A stretch of DNA of 64,000 nucleotides from Myotis daubentonii (GCF_963259705.1 NC_081848.1:57098895-57162894), one strand, 5' to 3'. Positions 20,836 to 33,404 are shown, counted from the first letter of the stretch. The notes: generated by a model not told the origin, from the letters alone. A program made the numbers and translations.

Positions 20836-20995
20836 AGTGGTGTTTAAGCTTCATTGTGCATCAGCATTACCTGGGCGGCTTGGTAAATATGCAGAACCCT
20901 GGGCTCCAGCCTCAGAGTCTCTGATTTTGCAGATCTGGGTGAGGCCAAGCATGCATATTTTTGACAAGTATGACCAAGTGAATAATCTGGCCCAC
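20836..20995. mobile_element. MER5-type hAT element
   Basis: Begins 'cagtggtgtttaagcttcat' and continues 'catcagcattacctgggcgg', typical MER5; the right terminus has decayed. Confidence 0.7.
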
Positions 20996-21685
20996 AGTGA
21001 AAAATCAAATTGGGGGATTAAGAGGAGGAGGGAGCTAGAATGAGATCCTAGGTAAAGTAAGATGGGCTGAGGTTTGAATGCATGAGAGAACATAGGGCAG
21101 CGTATTTTGGATTCGGTATGATGAGCAGATGGTAGAGGGGTCTGGTGGACAGGAAGCCCTGGCTCTCTCCCTGCTGCCAAGGGTGAAGGTTGCCATGTCT
21201 GGTGGGCATCACACCAGGATGTCAGTCACGAAAAAGGGTTACCCAGGATTCTTGGTGAGGGGTAATGAACCCTGAGTATGTGCCCCTTTGTTCTCATTTA
21301 AGGTCTGAGCTGGCTGCCTTTAGCTTCCTGACAGTGGCCCTAGAGTTCAGCATCAGCCTCTGCTCATTCAGAAATCAGAGTTTAGGAGCAACCTGAGGTG
21401 GGAGATCTGGGAGTGTGAAGTAGATCTGAGGCACTCAGGACCCCAGAGTGGAGTGGCAGAAAGAGGGCCAGAGATAAAATGAGGAGGTGTGTATTTGAAT
21501 GTTACTTATTATGGGCTGTGCGAGCTGAAAGGGGCCTCAGCCAGAGTCCCAGGTCTGCAAAGGGCCCAGTGTCCCCAGGATAAAACCTGAACCAAGATAT
21601 TCCCAAGCAGTGGCCTTGGGATCATTGGTCCTGGAGAGACCATTTTCTGGGGTCCTCAGTGCACTGGGAAGAGCTATAGATAAGA
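20996..21685 (+). other. NAV2 intron 1, single-copy, no gene seen
   Basis: Nothing beyond overlapping short frames. Confidence 0.5.
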
Positions 21686-21689
21686 AGGG

Positions 21690-21905
21690 ATAAAAGGTAA
21701 GGGAACATTCATTCAGCACCTAAGTGCCATGCTCCATGCTTACGTGATTTAGCTCATTCAACTTCCACCTGAGGAAGTAGACATCATTAGTCTCATTTTA
21801 CAGATGGAGAAAAAGAGGCCCAGAGAAGTAAAGCAACTTGTGTAATCCACACAGCTAGGACTTGGCAACCCCTGCACTTGAACTCACTCTGGCTCTGACA
21901 ATCAC
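21690..21905 (-). repeat. MIR SINE
   Basis: 'gatttagctcattcaacttc', 'ctcattttacagatggagaa' and 'acttgaactcactctggctc' form a near-complete reversed MIR. Confidence 0.85.
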
Positions 21906-22630
21906 CCTCAGTTCCTCAGTGAATGCAGGGGAGGCCTTGCTGCTCCGCCCTCAAGTGCAGGCCCCTTGGAAGCCCAGCTGTCCCAGGTGGGGCGGGGAGG
22001 GGCACAGTGTGGGCCGCATGCTCTGGAGTCCCGTGACGTGTGGGGCATTTCCGTGCCCTCTGTCAACAATCCAGCCTTCAGTAATCTTGGCCTGGCTGCT
22101 GGCTGCTTTCACCACAGCCAGACCCCCCACCCACACAAGCAAAGGCTGTGGCCAAGGGCACCCTGGAGGGGGAGGAGGAAGTGCCCTCCAGAGGGGTCTG
22201 TCCCAAAGCCCCTGAATGGCCCCATTGAGGCCCTGGGCAGGATGACAATGGGCCTGTTGGGGTCCTGGGTCTGGTCCACCGAGGAGAGAGGCCCAGGGCT
22301 GGGCAGGCGGTGCTGGCTGGGAGGCCAGACGCTGACTTCCAGGGCTGGGAGCCAGTGCCTCTGACGTGCTCTGCTATGCCAGCTCTACTTCATGGGAGCA
22401 GCTGGGCCAGCTCCACATTCCTCCCCATGCCAGGAAGCAGCATGAACCTGTTCCCCAGGCCACAGGCGGCTCTTCCAGCCTGAGGCGCCTTCTGGCTCCT
22501 TGGAGGACTTTCTGCTCACCGGCACTATGGTTGGCCCTTTCCAGTGTCCCCTTGGTCCTCAGGGACATTCTTTTCAACCCGTTTGGAGAAATAACTCCTC
22601 CACCCCCAACAATTTAGGGCACCTACAGTG
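21906..22630 (+). other. GC-richer single-copy intron, no gene seen
   Basis: Overlapping short frames on both strands (21862-22617) lack recognisable domains and look like GC-driven chance frames. Confidence 0.5.
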
Positions 22631-22871
22631 GGTTTGTCAGATAAAAAGAAGAGTGCCCAGTTAAATTTGAATTTTACATAAATAACAAATAATTTAAAAA
22701 TTATATTTAAGTATTGAACAGACACTAATAAACGATAAGGACTGAGCCAAGATATGGGCCCATTGGGTGTGTCATGGGGCACACTGAAATTTAAAAGTTA
22801 TTGGTTGCTTATCTGAAGTTCAAATTTAACTGGGAACCCTCTGTTTTCAGTTGCTCAATCTGAAAACCCTA
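22631..22871. mobile_element. Palindromic MER53-like DNA element
   Basis: Left part 'tgcccagttaaatttgaatt' mirrors right part 'aagttcaaatttaactggga', and outer parts 'gtttgtcagataaaa' and 'gctcaatctgaaaacccta' are related. This long inverted-repeat plan matches the old element I recall as MER53. Confidence 0.6.
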
Positions 22872-23405
22872 GCTATGATGAGCCATGATGAGCATACATG
22901 TGGTATCACAGGATATGCTAGGTTTTTCTTGATGCCGCCAAGGTGGGGCATGGGGAGTGGGAGGCCTCTGCTGGGCCCACTCTCCACCTCCTCTACCTCC
23001 CATACATAGGATTCTGGATATTGAATTAATAGTCACTTACTAATAGGCAGCCATAGTCCCATTGTTGTTATTGACCCCACCCCTTTCAGGACCTGCATCT
23101 TTCTCCCCAAACCCCCACATGGGAAGGGAAGCTTTGAGGTGCAGTTCCAGTTGGTGACTATGCACTTACTGCAGATCACGTTGGGCTGAGCCCTGGTGAT
23201 TTAATGGTGAATGAGCCAGATGTGATACCTGCCCTCAGAGGAGCCCATAGGCCAGATACACAATCAACAAAGGAGCAACCAGGATCCAGCAAACCATAAG
23301 CACTGTGAGTGGGTGGGGAATCACAGAGGGGCTTGCTGAATCTCAAGAGGGTATTCCACAGCTACGGGGACAGATAAATACAAAGAAAAGGGGTCTTGAG
23401 GTCAG
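22872..23405 (+). other. NAV2 intron 1, mostly single-copy
   Basis: 23160-23290 ('gctgagccctggtgatttaa', 'tgatacctgccctcagagga') resembles an old L2-type LINE fragment, weakly. Confidence 0.4.
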
Positions 23406-23409
23406 GGCA

Positions 23410-23560
23410 TCCAAGTTGAAATCATGGGTGGTATCACTGAGCTGACTAGCTATGTGACCCTGGGCCAGTCATTTACCCTCTCTGGGCCTCAGTTTTTCTC
23501 ATCTATAAAATGGGAACAATATTCCTTGCCTAGAGGCACCAGCGGAAGATTCTAAGTAAA
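23410..23560 (+). repeat. MIR SINE fragment
   Basis: 'gctatgtgaccctgggccag', 'cctctctgggcctcagtttt' and 'atctataaaatgggaacaat' are the conserved MIR core. Confidence 0.9.
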
Positions 23561-23779
23561 ATGAATGTGAACATGTACTACCAATATATGGTTCTAGATG
23601 GTAAGTGTGTAGGGGGTATGGGTTTGAAGGAGAGGGGAAGCATAGCGGGCAGGAACGTTTGGGATCCAGGCCCCTCCATACCACCCCCCTCAGCACACTG
23701 CCTCTAGTTACATCTCTGGGCATGATTGTCGGTCTTTTTGTAGTATTTTCAAGTGAGTAACAGTGACACCAGATGTTTG
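23561..23779 (+). other. Single-copy intron, no gene seen
   Basis: Short gap between two MIR copies without recognised content. Confidence 0.5.
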
Positions 23780-23975
23780 GATAGTGTTTTACTGTTTGCA
23801 AAGAATAATGAGAACATGGGCTGTGGATTTCAACAGGCCTGGGCTCAAGTTCGATCTCTACTCTGTGCCTTAGTTTCCTCCTTTGTAAAATGGAACCTCA
23901 TAGGCGTGGTTGAGAGAATGAGACGAGACCAAGTCATATACAGCATGAAGCCTGGCACATAGCGAGTGTGAGCAG
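23780..23975 (+). repeat. MIR SINE
   Basis: 'gaacatgggctgtggatttc', 'gtgccttagtttcctccttt' and 'gaagcctggcacatagcgag' cover head to tail. Confidence 0.85.
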
Positions 23976-24645
23976 CTATGAAGAGGGCCTTGTTTGAGTT
24001 TCATAACTACCTTGTGAAGTAGGGGGTATCAGGTGGAGAATGAACTGCAGCGTGGTCGGTAACCAGCCCAAAGAGGCATAGCCAGAGGGGGGGCTGTGGC
24101 GAATGTACATGCATTCTGCTTCCCAGGAGGCCTTTGGTCACCCGCCTTCAGAGGGCTCTGCTTTGAGCCGACATCCCTCTGGATGTCTGGGGACTAGTTG
24201 GTGCTGGGCTCTCCTTGACCAGTTGTGGTCTGTCCAGATACCTGGGTGTCTCCCGGAGATCTCGGTATGCCTGTTTATGCCAATCCCAGCCCCCTCAGCC
24301 AGCAGGAGGCGGGGAGAAAGAGCATCCTTTAGGAATCTGAGGATTTATACGCCTCACAAAACCCATTCTTCCTTTGCTGGGCTTGGAGTCTGAGATGTGG
24401 GCGATTTTATGATCCTCTTAAACCTTTTTGTTAACCCATGCCCGCACAATTATGCTGTTGGCATGGATGCTAGTTGCATTGTCTTGAACACAAAAGCAGC
24501 TTTGAAAAGAGGGGGCATTTCTGTGGAAAGGCTGGGATGGGCCTCTCATAGGAAAAGGCAGACTTCAGCTGACCAATCCTGTGGAAGCAGGTGGATTAAA
24601 TTGCTCTTTTAAGGCAGTACTCTGGTTTCTAGCAGAATAATAACC
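23976..24645 (+). other. NAV2 intron 1, single-copy, no gene seen
   Basis: No recognised repeat or coding pattern apart from an old-repeat-like edge near 24000-24090. Confidence 0.5.
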
Positions 24646-24649
24646 AATA

Positions 24650-25105
24650 ACCATGATTGTTTGTTGAAGGGAAAGGGCAGCGAGCTAACCTTTACGGCGC
24701 ACTTGCTGTGTGTGCAGCACTGTGTGGGGCTTCTTGCATAGCATCAGGTTAGTTCCTGACCACTCTCTGGGGGTTAGGTCTTCAACCCATTTTACAGATG
24801 AGCAAAATGAGCTGGAGAGGCTGGCTGATTTGTCCTAGGTGACGTGACCGGTAAATAGTAGCACCAGGGCAAAGAAGAAGAGAGAGGGAGGAGGGAAAGG
24901 TAGGAGGGAGGGAGGAAGAGAGAGAGAGATCAATTTGTTGTTCCACTTAGTTATACACTTATTGGTTGCTTCTTGTATGTGCCCTGACCAGAGATCAAAC
25001 CCGCAACCTTGGCGTATCGGGATGATATTCTAGCCAACTGAGCAACCTGGCTAGGGCTGGGGTTTTGAGCTCAAAAGTGTTTGGCTCTGGAGCCCATGCC
25101 TTACT
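24650..25105 (-). repeat. MIR SINE interrupted by a Ves SINE
   Basis: 'gcgcacttgctgtgtgtgca' and 'cattttacagatgagcaaaa' lie left of the Ves copy; 'tggctctggagcccatgcct' continues to its right. Confidence 0.75.
24876..25058 (-). mobile_element. Ves-type SINE
   Basis: Reversed, with a GA-rich 3' part, 'tgtatgtgccctgaccagag' and head 'ctgagcaacctggctagggc'. No clear target duplication; more diverged than most copies here. Confidence 0.82.
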
Positions 25106-25685
25106 ATCACTCAAGCACCTAGGTCTGCATGCTTCAGGGGAGACCCAAACAGCAGAAGGCATGTGCCTGCCTTCAAGGTTCCAGCTGAAGACACAAGATG
25201 CTCCGCCTACCGTAGTGGTAGGCATTAAGCCACTGAGCACCATTAGTGCCTGACTTCAGACCAGAGGACTGAGGCTCCTAGGAGAGACAGGACCAGAGCT
25301 GGTGTCTGACCTCACCTCTTTCCTTAAAGAGGATAAAGGATTTTGGTTACATGGAGGGATGAAAGAGGGTTTTCCAAGGACAGGCCGAGCCTGTGCAAAG
25401 CCAAGAGGCAGGAACGAACATGGCGGTTGTGCAGTGAGAGATGACAGTGAGGAGCCCCGCTTGGACCAACTACATACTGAAGCTGATGTTGCAAGGCAGG
25501 CCCGAGGCTGGAGAATGAGGGCCTTGGAGGCTGACCAGTCAGAGGTGTTTTGGTCTCAATCCCAGAAAGTGGGAGCTATGGTGGGATTCTGAGTAAGGGA
25601 GGGCAAGCTGAAAATCATGGGTAAGGGATTTATCTCAGGACGCTGGAAAGGACAGAGACTGAGGCATGACCAGGGATCGTTGGAA
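25106..25685 (+). other. NAV2 intron 1, no gene seen
   Basis: 25370-25560 resembles an old L2-type LINE segment ('gcctgtgcaaagccaagagg'). Frames here are not gene-like. Confidence 0.4.
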
Positions 25686-25689
25686 ATCT

Positions 25690-25885
25690 TGGTGCTGCTG
25701 TTACTGTTGGTGATGGTGATGATGACTAATGTTTACTAAGGGCTTACTATGTACTGGTACTATTCTGAGAATTTTACATGCACTAACTTGTTTAACGATT
25801 GCGGCAGTCTTATAAAGAAAATGCTATTATTAGGCCTGTTTTACAGATGAGGAAACTGTGGCACAGAGGGGCCATAAGAGCCTGG
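25690..25885 (-). repeat. MIR SINE
   Basis: 'actaatgtttactaagggct', 'tactatgtactggtactatt' and 'ttttacagatgaggaaactg' form a clear reversed MIR. Confidence 0.9.
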
Positions 25886-26780
25886 CATGGGGGTGGACAT
25901 TGAGGCTGGAGAGAAGCATGTCAAGCTAAGAGCCACTGAAGGAAGAGTGAGTGTGGGGCGAGGTGCCCAAGTCAGGAAGGAATGAGGGGGTGGAGGCTCT
26001 GCAATCCTCCCAGGTGAGCCAGTGCTCCTTTATAGGAGCCCGCGTCCCAGCGGTAGTTATTGGCGAAGCCACCACTCGGCCAGCAAAGGCAAGGTAGCAA
26101 TTTCCTAAATGCCTGTATGAAAATGTAAATGTGCTGTTTGAAAGGAAGAACATAATAAGCCTGTGTCAGACACAGACACCTCAGTGTGCGTGAGATCATC
26201 TGCTTCAGTGAAGGGAGGACGGCTTGAGAGAAGGGGACCCTGGATGGCTCAGTTCTGAGAAGGCTCGTGCCGGCCAGACCCTTGCATGAGGGTGCGCTGC
26301 CTCAAAACATGCCCAGGGTCCCTTTTCTCGAACCCCTGGCCCTTCCTTCCAACTCACACTCATTCTGACACAGAGCAATTCACGCTCAGCATTCATGGCC
26401 AGCACTGGGTGAGGTGTTCTCCTTCCAGGTCCCCCGCTGGCATGTTAACAGACTCAATAACTGGCTGATAGAGGTGGGGAATGTGAGTATTCCCTGTGGG
26501 TTGGGCAGGGACAGGAGAAGTTCACACATTCTACCCCCCAAAAATGTGCTTCACCCCAGCAGTGCCTGGAACCCAGAGGCCTTGGACCCGCATCCCACTA
26601 GGGTCATGAACCACACACTCTCTCGGCTGGTCTGCCATGGAGGGCTGGGTCAGGCCAGGGAGGCCCTCTCAGTCTGGGAGGGTGGAAAGCAGCCCTCAGC
26701 CCCCACCTCAGTGGTACGTAGTCATGACAAGCACCACTCTCTAGTCAGCCAGGCCAGAGGGAGGTATTGGCCTACTTGCC
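25886..26780 (+). other. NAV2 intron 1, single-copy, no gene seen
   Basis: Overlapping frames on both strands with no recognised protein. Confidence 0.5.
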
Positions 26781-26784
26781 TACA

Positions 26785-26915
26785 ACCTTAGATCATTTGT
26801 AAAATGGGGATAATGATAGTACCATCCTGACAGTGTGAGCGGAGTCAATCAGAGAAGGCCTTGAATGAGCTTAGCCCAGGACTTGGCGCATAGGAAGTGC
26901 TCACTAAATAGAAGC
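26785..26915 (+). repeat. MIR SINE fragment
   Basis: 'tttgtaaaatggggataatg' and 'gcttagcccaggacttggcg' are MIR core and tail. Confidence 0.75.
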
Positions 26916-27195
26916 TGCAGTGGGTGCCCCACCTCCACTCTGAACTCCCCTAGGAGACCTCAAACTTCCTCCGTGGGTGTTGTTACTAAACCTAGTGCCA
27001 TGCAGCTCAGTGCCACTGGTTTCAGGGTGGCAGTGAACTCAACCTGGGCCACTCTCCCTGGCTCTCTCAGCCAGATACATGGGTGGTACTGGGTGTTAGT
27101 GTTGCCCTTGGAACAGCCCTCTCCCTTGGCATCCTAGACAGAGCCCTGTCGCATTCCTTGCTGGACCCACAAAGGTTTAATTTACAACAGAGGCA
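26916..27195 (+). other. Single-copy intron, no gene seen
   Basis: Nothing recognised. Confidence 0.5.
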
Positions 27196-27199
27196 GTAA

Positions 27200-27410
27200 C
27201 AGTTTTAACCAGTACTTATAGAACTGCCAGGTACTGTATTGATTAATTTAATCTTCACATCCATTCATTCCATCAAGTAAACACTGTTATCACTCCCAGG
27301 GGGAAACAGGCATAGGAAGGTTAGGTCACTTGCTTGTGCTTGAAATGATACAGCCAAATCAGAGGTGGGACTTGAACTCCTAACCTCTATGCCATTCTGA
27401 ACAAAGGAGT
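27200..27410 (-). repeat. MIR SINE
   Basis: 'tttaatcttcacatccattc', 'gaggtgggacttgaactcct' and 'aacctctatgccattctgaa' read as reversed MIR. Confidence 0.8.
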
Positions 27411-28430
27411 TTGAAGCCATGCCTTCTGCACATTGCATGAAATTTTAACAACCTGCTGACAGCCCGGAGCTTTGCTGTTTTTCTGAGCACAAGGGACCAG
27501 AGCCATCTGTTGGGTGCTTTTTTTGAGGGAGCTGGTGTGACTTGTTTCAGGATAAAATGCAGAGAAATAGCATCACTTTTTTCCCCCATGATAAAAATAA
27601 CCTGCAGGGATGGGAAGAACAAACCGAGGTTGGAAGGCTGACATGGTGGTGAGGAAGGAGCTGCAGTGCTGGCGGCTGCCCACCTGGGTGCCATCTGCTG
27701 CCATCTGCCCAATTTGGGGGCAACCTCAGCCTGGCCTGCCAGGGCCTGTCTGGCCACCAGCATCAGCCTTCAGAAACAGAAGAGCTTTCCAAAGAGCCTT
27801 TGGCTCAGGCAGCTCAAGTTGCAGAGAGAGGTCCATGGGGGGGTGGTGGCAGTTCCAAACATATGGCTCATTCATAGGATGCAGCAGTGACCATGTATCT
27901 CCCCCTCTCCTATCACCCAGCTCCAGACACAGACCGGGCATGGCTTTTGATCATGAAATGTCTTTTTAAAAAATGAAAAACTGGAAGGAGTTGGTGAGTT
28001 TGAGATTATGTTAATGTATGCAATTTCCACTGCTGCTAGGATTAAAAATAGCTTCCTTTTAGGCAAACTGGAGCTACTCACTATCAGCCTGCCTTCTAAG
28101 CCACTTCTGGTTGGGGTCCAGGGATGGTGGGCTGGGCACCAGGCACAGTTATGAGGGTGTCCTTGGCTGTCCCAGGCTCTGCAGCTTTGCTGAAGCAGAA
28201 GGGAAAAGACAAGAGTGTCTTCATAGGCATGTTTAATGGAACAGAACTTCATCTGCTAAACTTCAGTGAGAACTCTTGTCAGCATTCAAAACCCTGCGGA
28301 AAATTCTGGTTCTTCTCAGGGAGCGTCTGTTCTTTAGGCTTAGGTCTCCTGGGGCATCTAGGATCTCTGCGAGGCATCTAGCATCTTTGCTAAACAAATA
28401 GACTGATTTATTTGGAGGTCAGTTTCAAAT
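27411..28430 (+). other. NAV2 intron 1, single-copy, no gene seen
   Basis: Frames at 27380-27969 overlap on both strands and are judged chance. Confidence 0.5.
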
Positions 28431-28434
28431 TGAG

Positions 28435-28620
28435 TGACCATCATTTGTTGAATGCCTACTGTGGGCTAAGATGTTTTTTGTATTTTTCCATGTCTTGCTC
28501 ATAATAAGTTTATAAGGAAATTATAATTGTGTCCATTTTACAGAAGGGATAACTGAGGATTACTCTATATAATTGATTTGCTAAAAAGTAATTAGTGGCA
28601 GGGCTGGATTTGGACCAGGT
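28435..28620 (-). repeat. MIR SINE
   Basis: 'catttgttgaatgcctactg', 'gtccattttacagaagggat' and 'gtggcagggctggatttgga' mark a diverged reversed MIR. Confidence 0.75.
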
Positions 28621-28865
28621 GTTCATTCTCCTAATCCCCTTGCCAGCCTCTCTTTCCCACCCACCTGGAGTGGGACCACAAAATGCAAGTAACTTGGAAA
28701 GACTTGGGTACCTTGAGAAAACTATCACAAAGCTCCTGTGTCTTAAGTGCTACTTTACTCCACAGGAGGGAGTCATTACAAGGAGGAGGGACAGAAAGAG
28801 GAGTGAGGAAAGGGGCTTGTCTGTTGAATAGATAATCCCAAGCCAGGGTAACATGGTGGAAGGTG
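28621..28865 (+). other. Single-copy intron, no gene seen
   Basis: Nothing recognised. Confidence 0.5.
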
Positions 28866-28869
28866 GTAT

Positions 28870-29105
28870 ATGAGCATCACAGATTTTGGGTCAAAGAGAC
28901 TGGATTTAAGAACCGTCCTTGCTTCTTCCTAGCTCTATGCTTCTATGCAAGGCACGTATGCTTCTAGCTCAGTTTCCTCATCTGAAATATGGGGATAAGA
29001 GTTTGTACTTCCCAGGGTGCTTGAGAGGATTCCATGAAATCACATGTGGAAAGAACGCACTTAACAGGAAATCCAGTGCCCATACAGTATCCAATGAATG
29101 GTGGC
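28870..29105 (+). repeat. MIR SINE
   Basis: 'gctcagtttcctcatctgaa' and 'gtgcttgagaggattccatg' are core and linker; the head begins near 'gagcatcacagattttgggt'. Confidence 0.8.
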
Positions 29106-30125
29106 TATTGCTGGTTAGTATCTGATTTCTCAGACCTAAGCAGATCCAAAGCAGCTGATTAGAGGCTGCAGTAGGTTGGCGATCTGATAGCTCAATGAAT
29201 TTTCGAAACTACTGACAGCCTGACAGCAAACAGAGGGACCAAAAAATCCACTCTCGTCAGCCCCACAGCAAGTAATGCTGGTTATGATGCTTCCTGGGCC
29301 ATGAAGAAAAGGTGGGTTTCTGTTTGTTGGATTCTTATTTTTGAGAAGGTGAGACCGTGTAGGAGAATTCATGGGGATAAAAGGGTTGAAATGTTGGGTA
29401 GGGGTTCAGCTCTCCACTCTGTGTGGCCCGAGCCCAGGCAGAGCAGGGCCCCGAGACAGATATCTGCTGAGGATCCACTCAGAGCCCATCTGCCTTGCGG
29501 GGGCTGGAGTTCCAGTATTCCAGATGCAGATCTTAAATGTGGGTGACAGATGTGGGGAGGCACATCCAGGAGATGAAAAGACAACTCCATCTGTGTGGTT
29601 CCGGAGAAAGAATGGGGAGCCCAGTGAGTGGATGGTGGCTTTTCCTAGTAAAGAAATTTGTGGGTGAGTTTTCAAGGAGGGGAAGGCCATGTTTCTAGAC
29701 AACGTAGACACCTAAGCCTGGGCTCCTGCCCACTGGCATGGTGGGTGAGGTTGCAGGTGACACTTGTTGGTTAGGGGAGAGGAGGGAGGGCAGTGCCTGG
29801 CCCCTGTGAGGAGAGCTCTGAGGCTCTCCCCTGTAGAGGAAGTCATATCGCTGTCAGTGCCTGGGCTTTGAGACAGCTCTTTGAAGGTGTTTTAGTAACT
29901 GCAGATGGGATGTTTGGCTGCCTCTCCCAGGCTGCCGCCAGCAGTGCAGAGCTGTGTGCTGGGGCTCAGGGCCGCCGTGGAGCTCGGCAAGTTAGGTGTT
30001 GTCCCCTGGGCCACACAGTGGTTCCTGTTGGGAGAAGAGGCAGTAGCTGGGAGAAGACAGCCAATGGCAAAAGTTAGTGCTATTAGAGGCACATCCAAAT
30101 CATATCCTCTTCCCTTATACTCCTC
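29106..30125 (+). other. NAV2 intron 1, single-copy, no gene seen
   Basis: Overlapping short frames on both strands (29300-30132); none recognised. Confidence 0.5.
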
Positions 30126-30129
30126 CCCT

Positions 30130-30345
30130 TAAAATCATTTATTGAGTTGTTAACATATATCAGACTCTTTGTTAGTCTCTTCATGTACCTTTTCTCATTT
30201 ATTCATCATAGCAACCCTAGGAGGCAGATTCTCATTTTAGTGCCATTATAATGATGAGAAAATGGGTAAAGGGAGAGTGAGGTGTCCAAGGTCAGAGAGG
30301 AAATGATAGACTTGGAATACAAACTCAGGTCTGTCCCCTTAATTA
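30130..30345 (-). repeat. MIR SINE
   Basis: 'ttctcatttattcatcatag', 'caaccctaggaggcagattc' and 'gtgtccaaggtcagagagga' give a reversed MIR. Confidence 0.8.
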
Positions 30346-31230
30346 TTTCTTCAGAGGTCATATTGCATTCACACCCTGCATTCCCCTCTTTTGAGGGTCA
30401 GTAGCAAATTTTTAAGGTAAGAGTATGGGTTGCAAACTGGGGGCCTTCAGGCTGAATTAGATCTGTGGATACATTTGTTTGCACAGTGTTTTTAAAAAAT
30501 GTTTAATGCTTTTAGGTAGTGTTCCCTGTTTACCACAGTCCCCACCACTCCCAGTGGTCTTACACCTGGCCAGCGCAGGCCACTTTAGGAATGTGAGTTT
30601 ACGATTCTTGGCCAAACATTTCCTTTGCCTGAGTCAGCGACTGAGTCAGATGTATTGACAGTGGCCTGGGGTGGGGGAAATGCCCTCATCTTTCTACTTA
30701 TGAGGGAGGAAGAGCTGGCATCTCCAGACTTGGCCAAGCTGGCTGAGGGACTTCTGAGGCCCTGGCTTTGCTTTTGTGCTTGAAATTCAGCTTCATGAAT
30801 TTGAAGAGGACAGTGGAGACTAAAATGCATTATCCTATTCTTGGAGAAGATAAAGAAAGTTCTCCTGTAGTTATTGTACTCCAAACTGGCACACCTGCAG
30901 GGCAGCCATTCCAATCCTGGTGAGGAGTCATTTGCCCGTGCACCTCTGCAGGCACCTGCTATGAACAGAGGTATGTGAAGTGCTGGGATGGATGACTGCC
31001 TGCACAAAGGACTGTGTGAAGTGCTGGGTGGGCCTTGACATTTGGAGGGGTTTGTTCAACAGAAGTAGGGTAAGTGACATTCCATGTAGAGGAAACATCA
31101 TGGGCAAAGGCGTGGAGGTTGGAAAACATGGAGACATAGTCAGGGAAAGAGATTAATTGATGTTTTGCAAGACGCAGAGGGAAGGAACATGAAGGGAGAA
31201 CCGAACTATAGACAATACTGGCTTCGGTAG
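30346..31230 (+). other. NAV2 intron 1, mostly single-copy
   Basis: 31080-31200 ('catgggcaaaggcgtggagg') resembles old L2-type LINE sequence. No gene seen. Confidence 0.4.
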
Positions 31231-31234
31231 CCCA

Positions 31235-31485
31235 GTTGGTAATAGTAGCAAGCATTTATTGAGCATTTACTATGTCCAGGGCATGTTAAAAGCATACTAC
31301 AAATACCATCATCTTTGATCATCACAGAAAGCCCATGAAGTAGAAAATATATATATATATATATTTTTATCATCACAGTTACAAATTAGGAAACTGGTGC
31401 AAAGAGCTCAGGGTTGCATTCAAGGTCACCCAGCTAGTGAGTAACCCAACAAGTCTGGCCCCAGAGCTCATGCTCCAAACCTTTG
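31235..31485 (-). repeat. MIR SINE with an internal (AT)n
   Basis: 'gcatttattgagcatttact' and 'aaggtcacccagctagtgag' are reversed MIR ends; an AT run at 31347-31366 has grown inside. Confidence 0.85.
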
Positions 31486-31700
31486 CCCTGTGCTGTTTTC
31501 AGCAACAGCCAGCAGCCCCAGTAGGCGGGATGTGAGACTGTGGAAAGAGATCAAGAGAGAAGTTTAGACCCTCTAATGACACCATTTTCAAAGACTGGAA
31601 TTAAAGCCCTTTCCTGAATGGCCTCAGGCTCCCCTTACGGTGTGTCTCCTCCCACTTACCCCTCTCAAGCCCCTTATATTCCAGCCAAGACAAACTCTTT
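31486..31700 (+). other. Single-copy intron, no gene seen
   Basis: Nothing recognised. Confidence 0.5.
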
Positions 31701-31704
31701 TTGG

Positions 31705-31925
31705 AAGAGCATGAGCTTGGAAGTCATTTGGATTTAGGGTCAGATTCTGGTTTGCCACTTCCTACCTCTGGTGACATTGGAAAGTTACTTAGCCTCTTTT
31801 TGCCTCAGTTTCCTCATCTGTAAAACAGGAGTGCTAATAGTACCTGCCATATAGGCTTGTTGTGAGAACTGAAGGAAGTAAGCGCAAGACCCTTACCATG
31901 GGTTTGGCTAATAGTCAGGGCCTGA
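31705..31925 (+). repeat. MIR SINE
   Basis: 'gagcatgagcttggaagtca', 'gcctcagtttcctcatctgt' and 'tagtacctgccatataggct' form a well-preserved MIR. Confidence 0.92.
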
Positions 31926-33400
31926 TAAGCAGCCGCTTTGAGTATAGAATTTATTTCCCATGTGATCATCACATAGGTCTGGGATGGGCAAAGATGTGGG
32001 TGTGGTTTGCAATGAAGACCCATGGACCACCTGCCACCTTCTGCATGAGATGCTCCAGGTCAGACCTGGTGTGGTTGCATCCTTGCTCTCCTGCATGCCT
32101 GGTATGGGTAGATGGGGCATTGCTGCCAGGTAGGTTATTGGAGTTGGTTGCCTTCCACTGGGGCCTGGCCTGCTGTCAACCTTGCCTATCTCTAGATATT
32201 GCGAGCAGGCATCCTTTGGCCCTGGTACCCCAGACAGGCAGGGAATCAAGAAGCAGGCCCTGTCCTTGTCCAGATGAATATCTACATGGATTAGAAGCTG
32301 CAGCTCTGGAGGTCTGAACCTAGTGCCAGACAGGCTCACCTTCCTGTCTACCTTGGCCGCTGCCATGGTTGCTATTGCCATCTGGTGGCGTTTGGCAGCA
32401 ACACATGCATGGAGACTTGCAATATCATTAAAGGGACTGAGCTCACAGAGTCCTAAGAATTGAAGGTCTGAATCAACCTGCACATGGTAACAGAGGGCAA
32501 AACTGAGATCAAGGGAGGAGAAACAGCGAGGTCTAGGTTCAAATTGCACTCCCCTAACTGGGATTTGGGACAAACAACTGAACTCCGATGAGTCTGTTTC
32601 TTATTTAAAATGTAATGAAAATTGACCACATCAACTTGGCCATCATGAGGCTCCCATGAGGGCTTAATAAACTGCAGAGGATTCTACCAGTGGGAGAGGT
32701 GGTGGTTGGGAGGTTTCAGCGGCAAAGTGAGGTCAGTGCTTCTGGTCTTGTGAGTCAGGGGTTTGGCCTGGCCTTGTTGGACCACCCAAACCCAATGCAG
32801 AGACAGGAGCAAGAATGGACGTGGGTCCTCCCTCTTCGCTGGCACAGGATATATTCAGGGCGTGAAGCATTGGGGTCTACAACCCAGGCTGTGCATCCTA
32901 GGCCCTTTCTCCCTCCTGAGGCTTGCCTATGACCTCCTCACCCAAAGGTAGTGTCAGGTGGCGAATGCCTGGTGTCTGCAGTTCTCAGTTATGGGAAAGG
33001 CACTTGTGTCTGGGTTTTCTGCAAGGATAAATTCAGGGTCTGAAGGAGGGAAAAGACACAGTACTCTAAGATGAGGCCACATAGATGGGCTGGACTCAGC
33101 CCGGACCTGCTTCTCTAGCCCTAGGAATGCGATGGTATCTGGACCTGCACAGGAAGCATTAGCTCATCCCTTCCCGCTGATGGACAACGGGCTACTCGCC
33201 ATCCTTCTGGGGCAGCTCTTTGGACAGGTCCAGCCAAAGGGCCTGGAGTGTCTGCTTCCCCCCTCCACACACACCCCACCCCCTTCATAGATTGGGGCCA
33301 TCTTCAGGCCCTAAGGGGTCTCTTCAGGTTGTGATGTGCTCTCCGACTCAAAGCATCCCTTCCCTTCCACTGGCTTCACCTGCAGTTGAGCACCTAGACA
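31926..33400 (+). other. NAV2 intron 1, single-copy, no gene supported
   Basis: Contains the longest open frame of the window (32573-31908, minus, 221 codons). It overlaps an MIR at its end and shows no recognised domain or initiation context, so it is not called. Confidence 0.5.
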
Positions 33401-33404
33401 TGGG

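Noticed and set aside
31908..32573. Longest open frame (221 codons, minus strand)
   Set aside because: No recognisable domain, runs into an MIR element, is overlapped by a 151-codon frame on the other strand, and lies in intron-like DNA.
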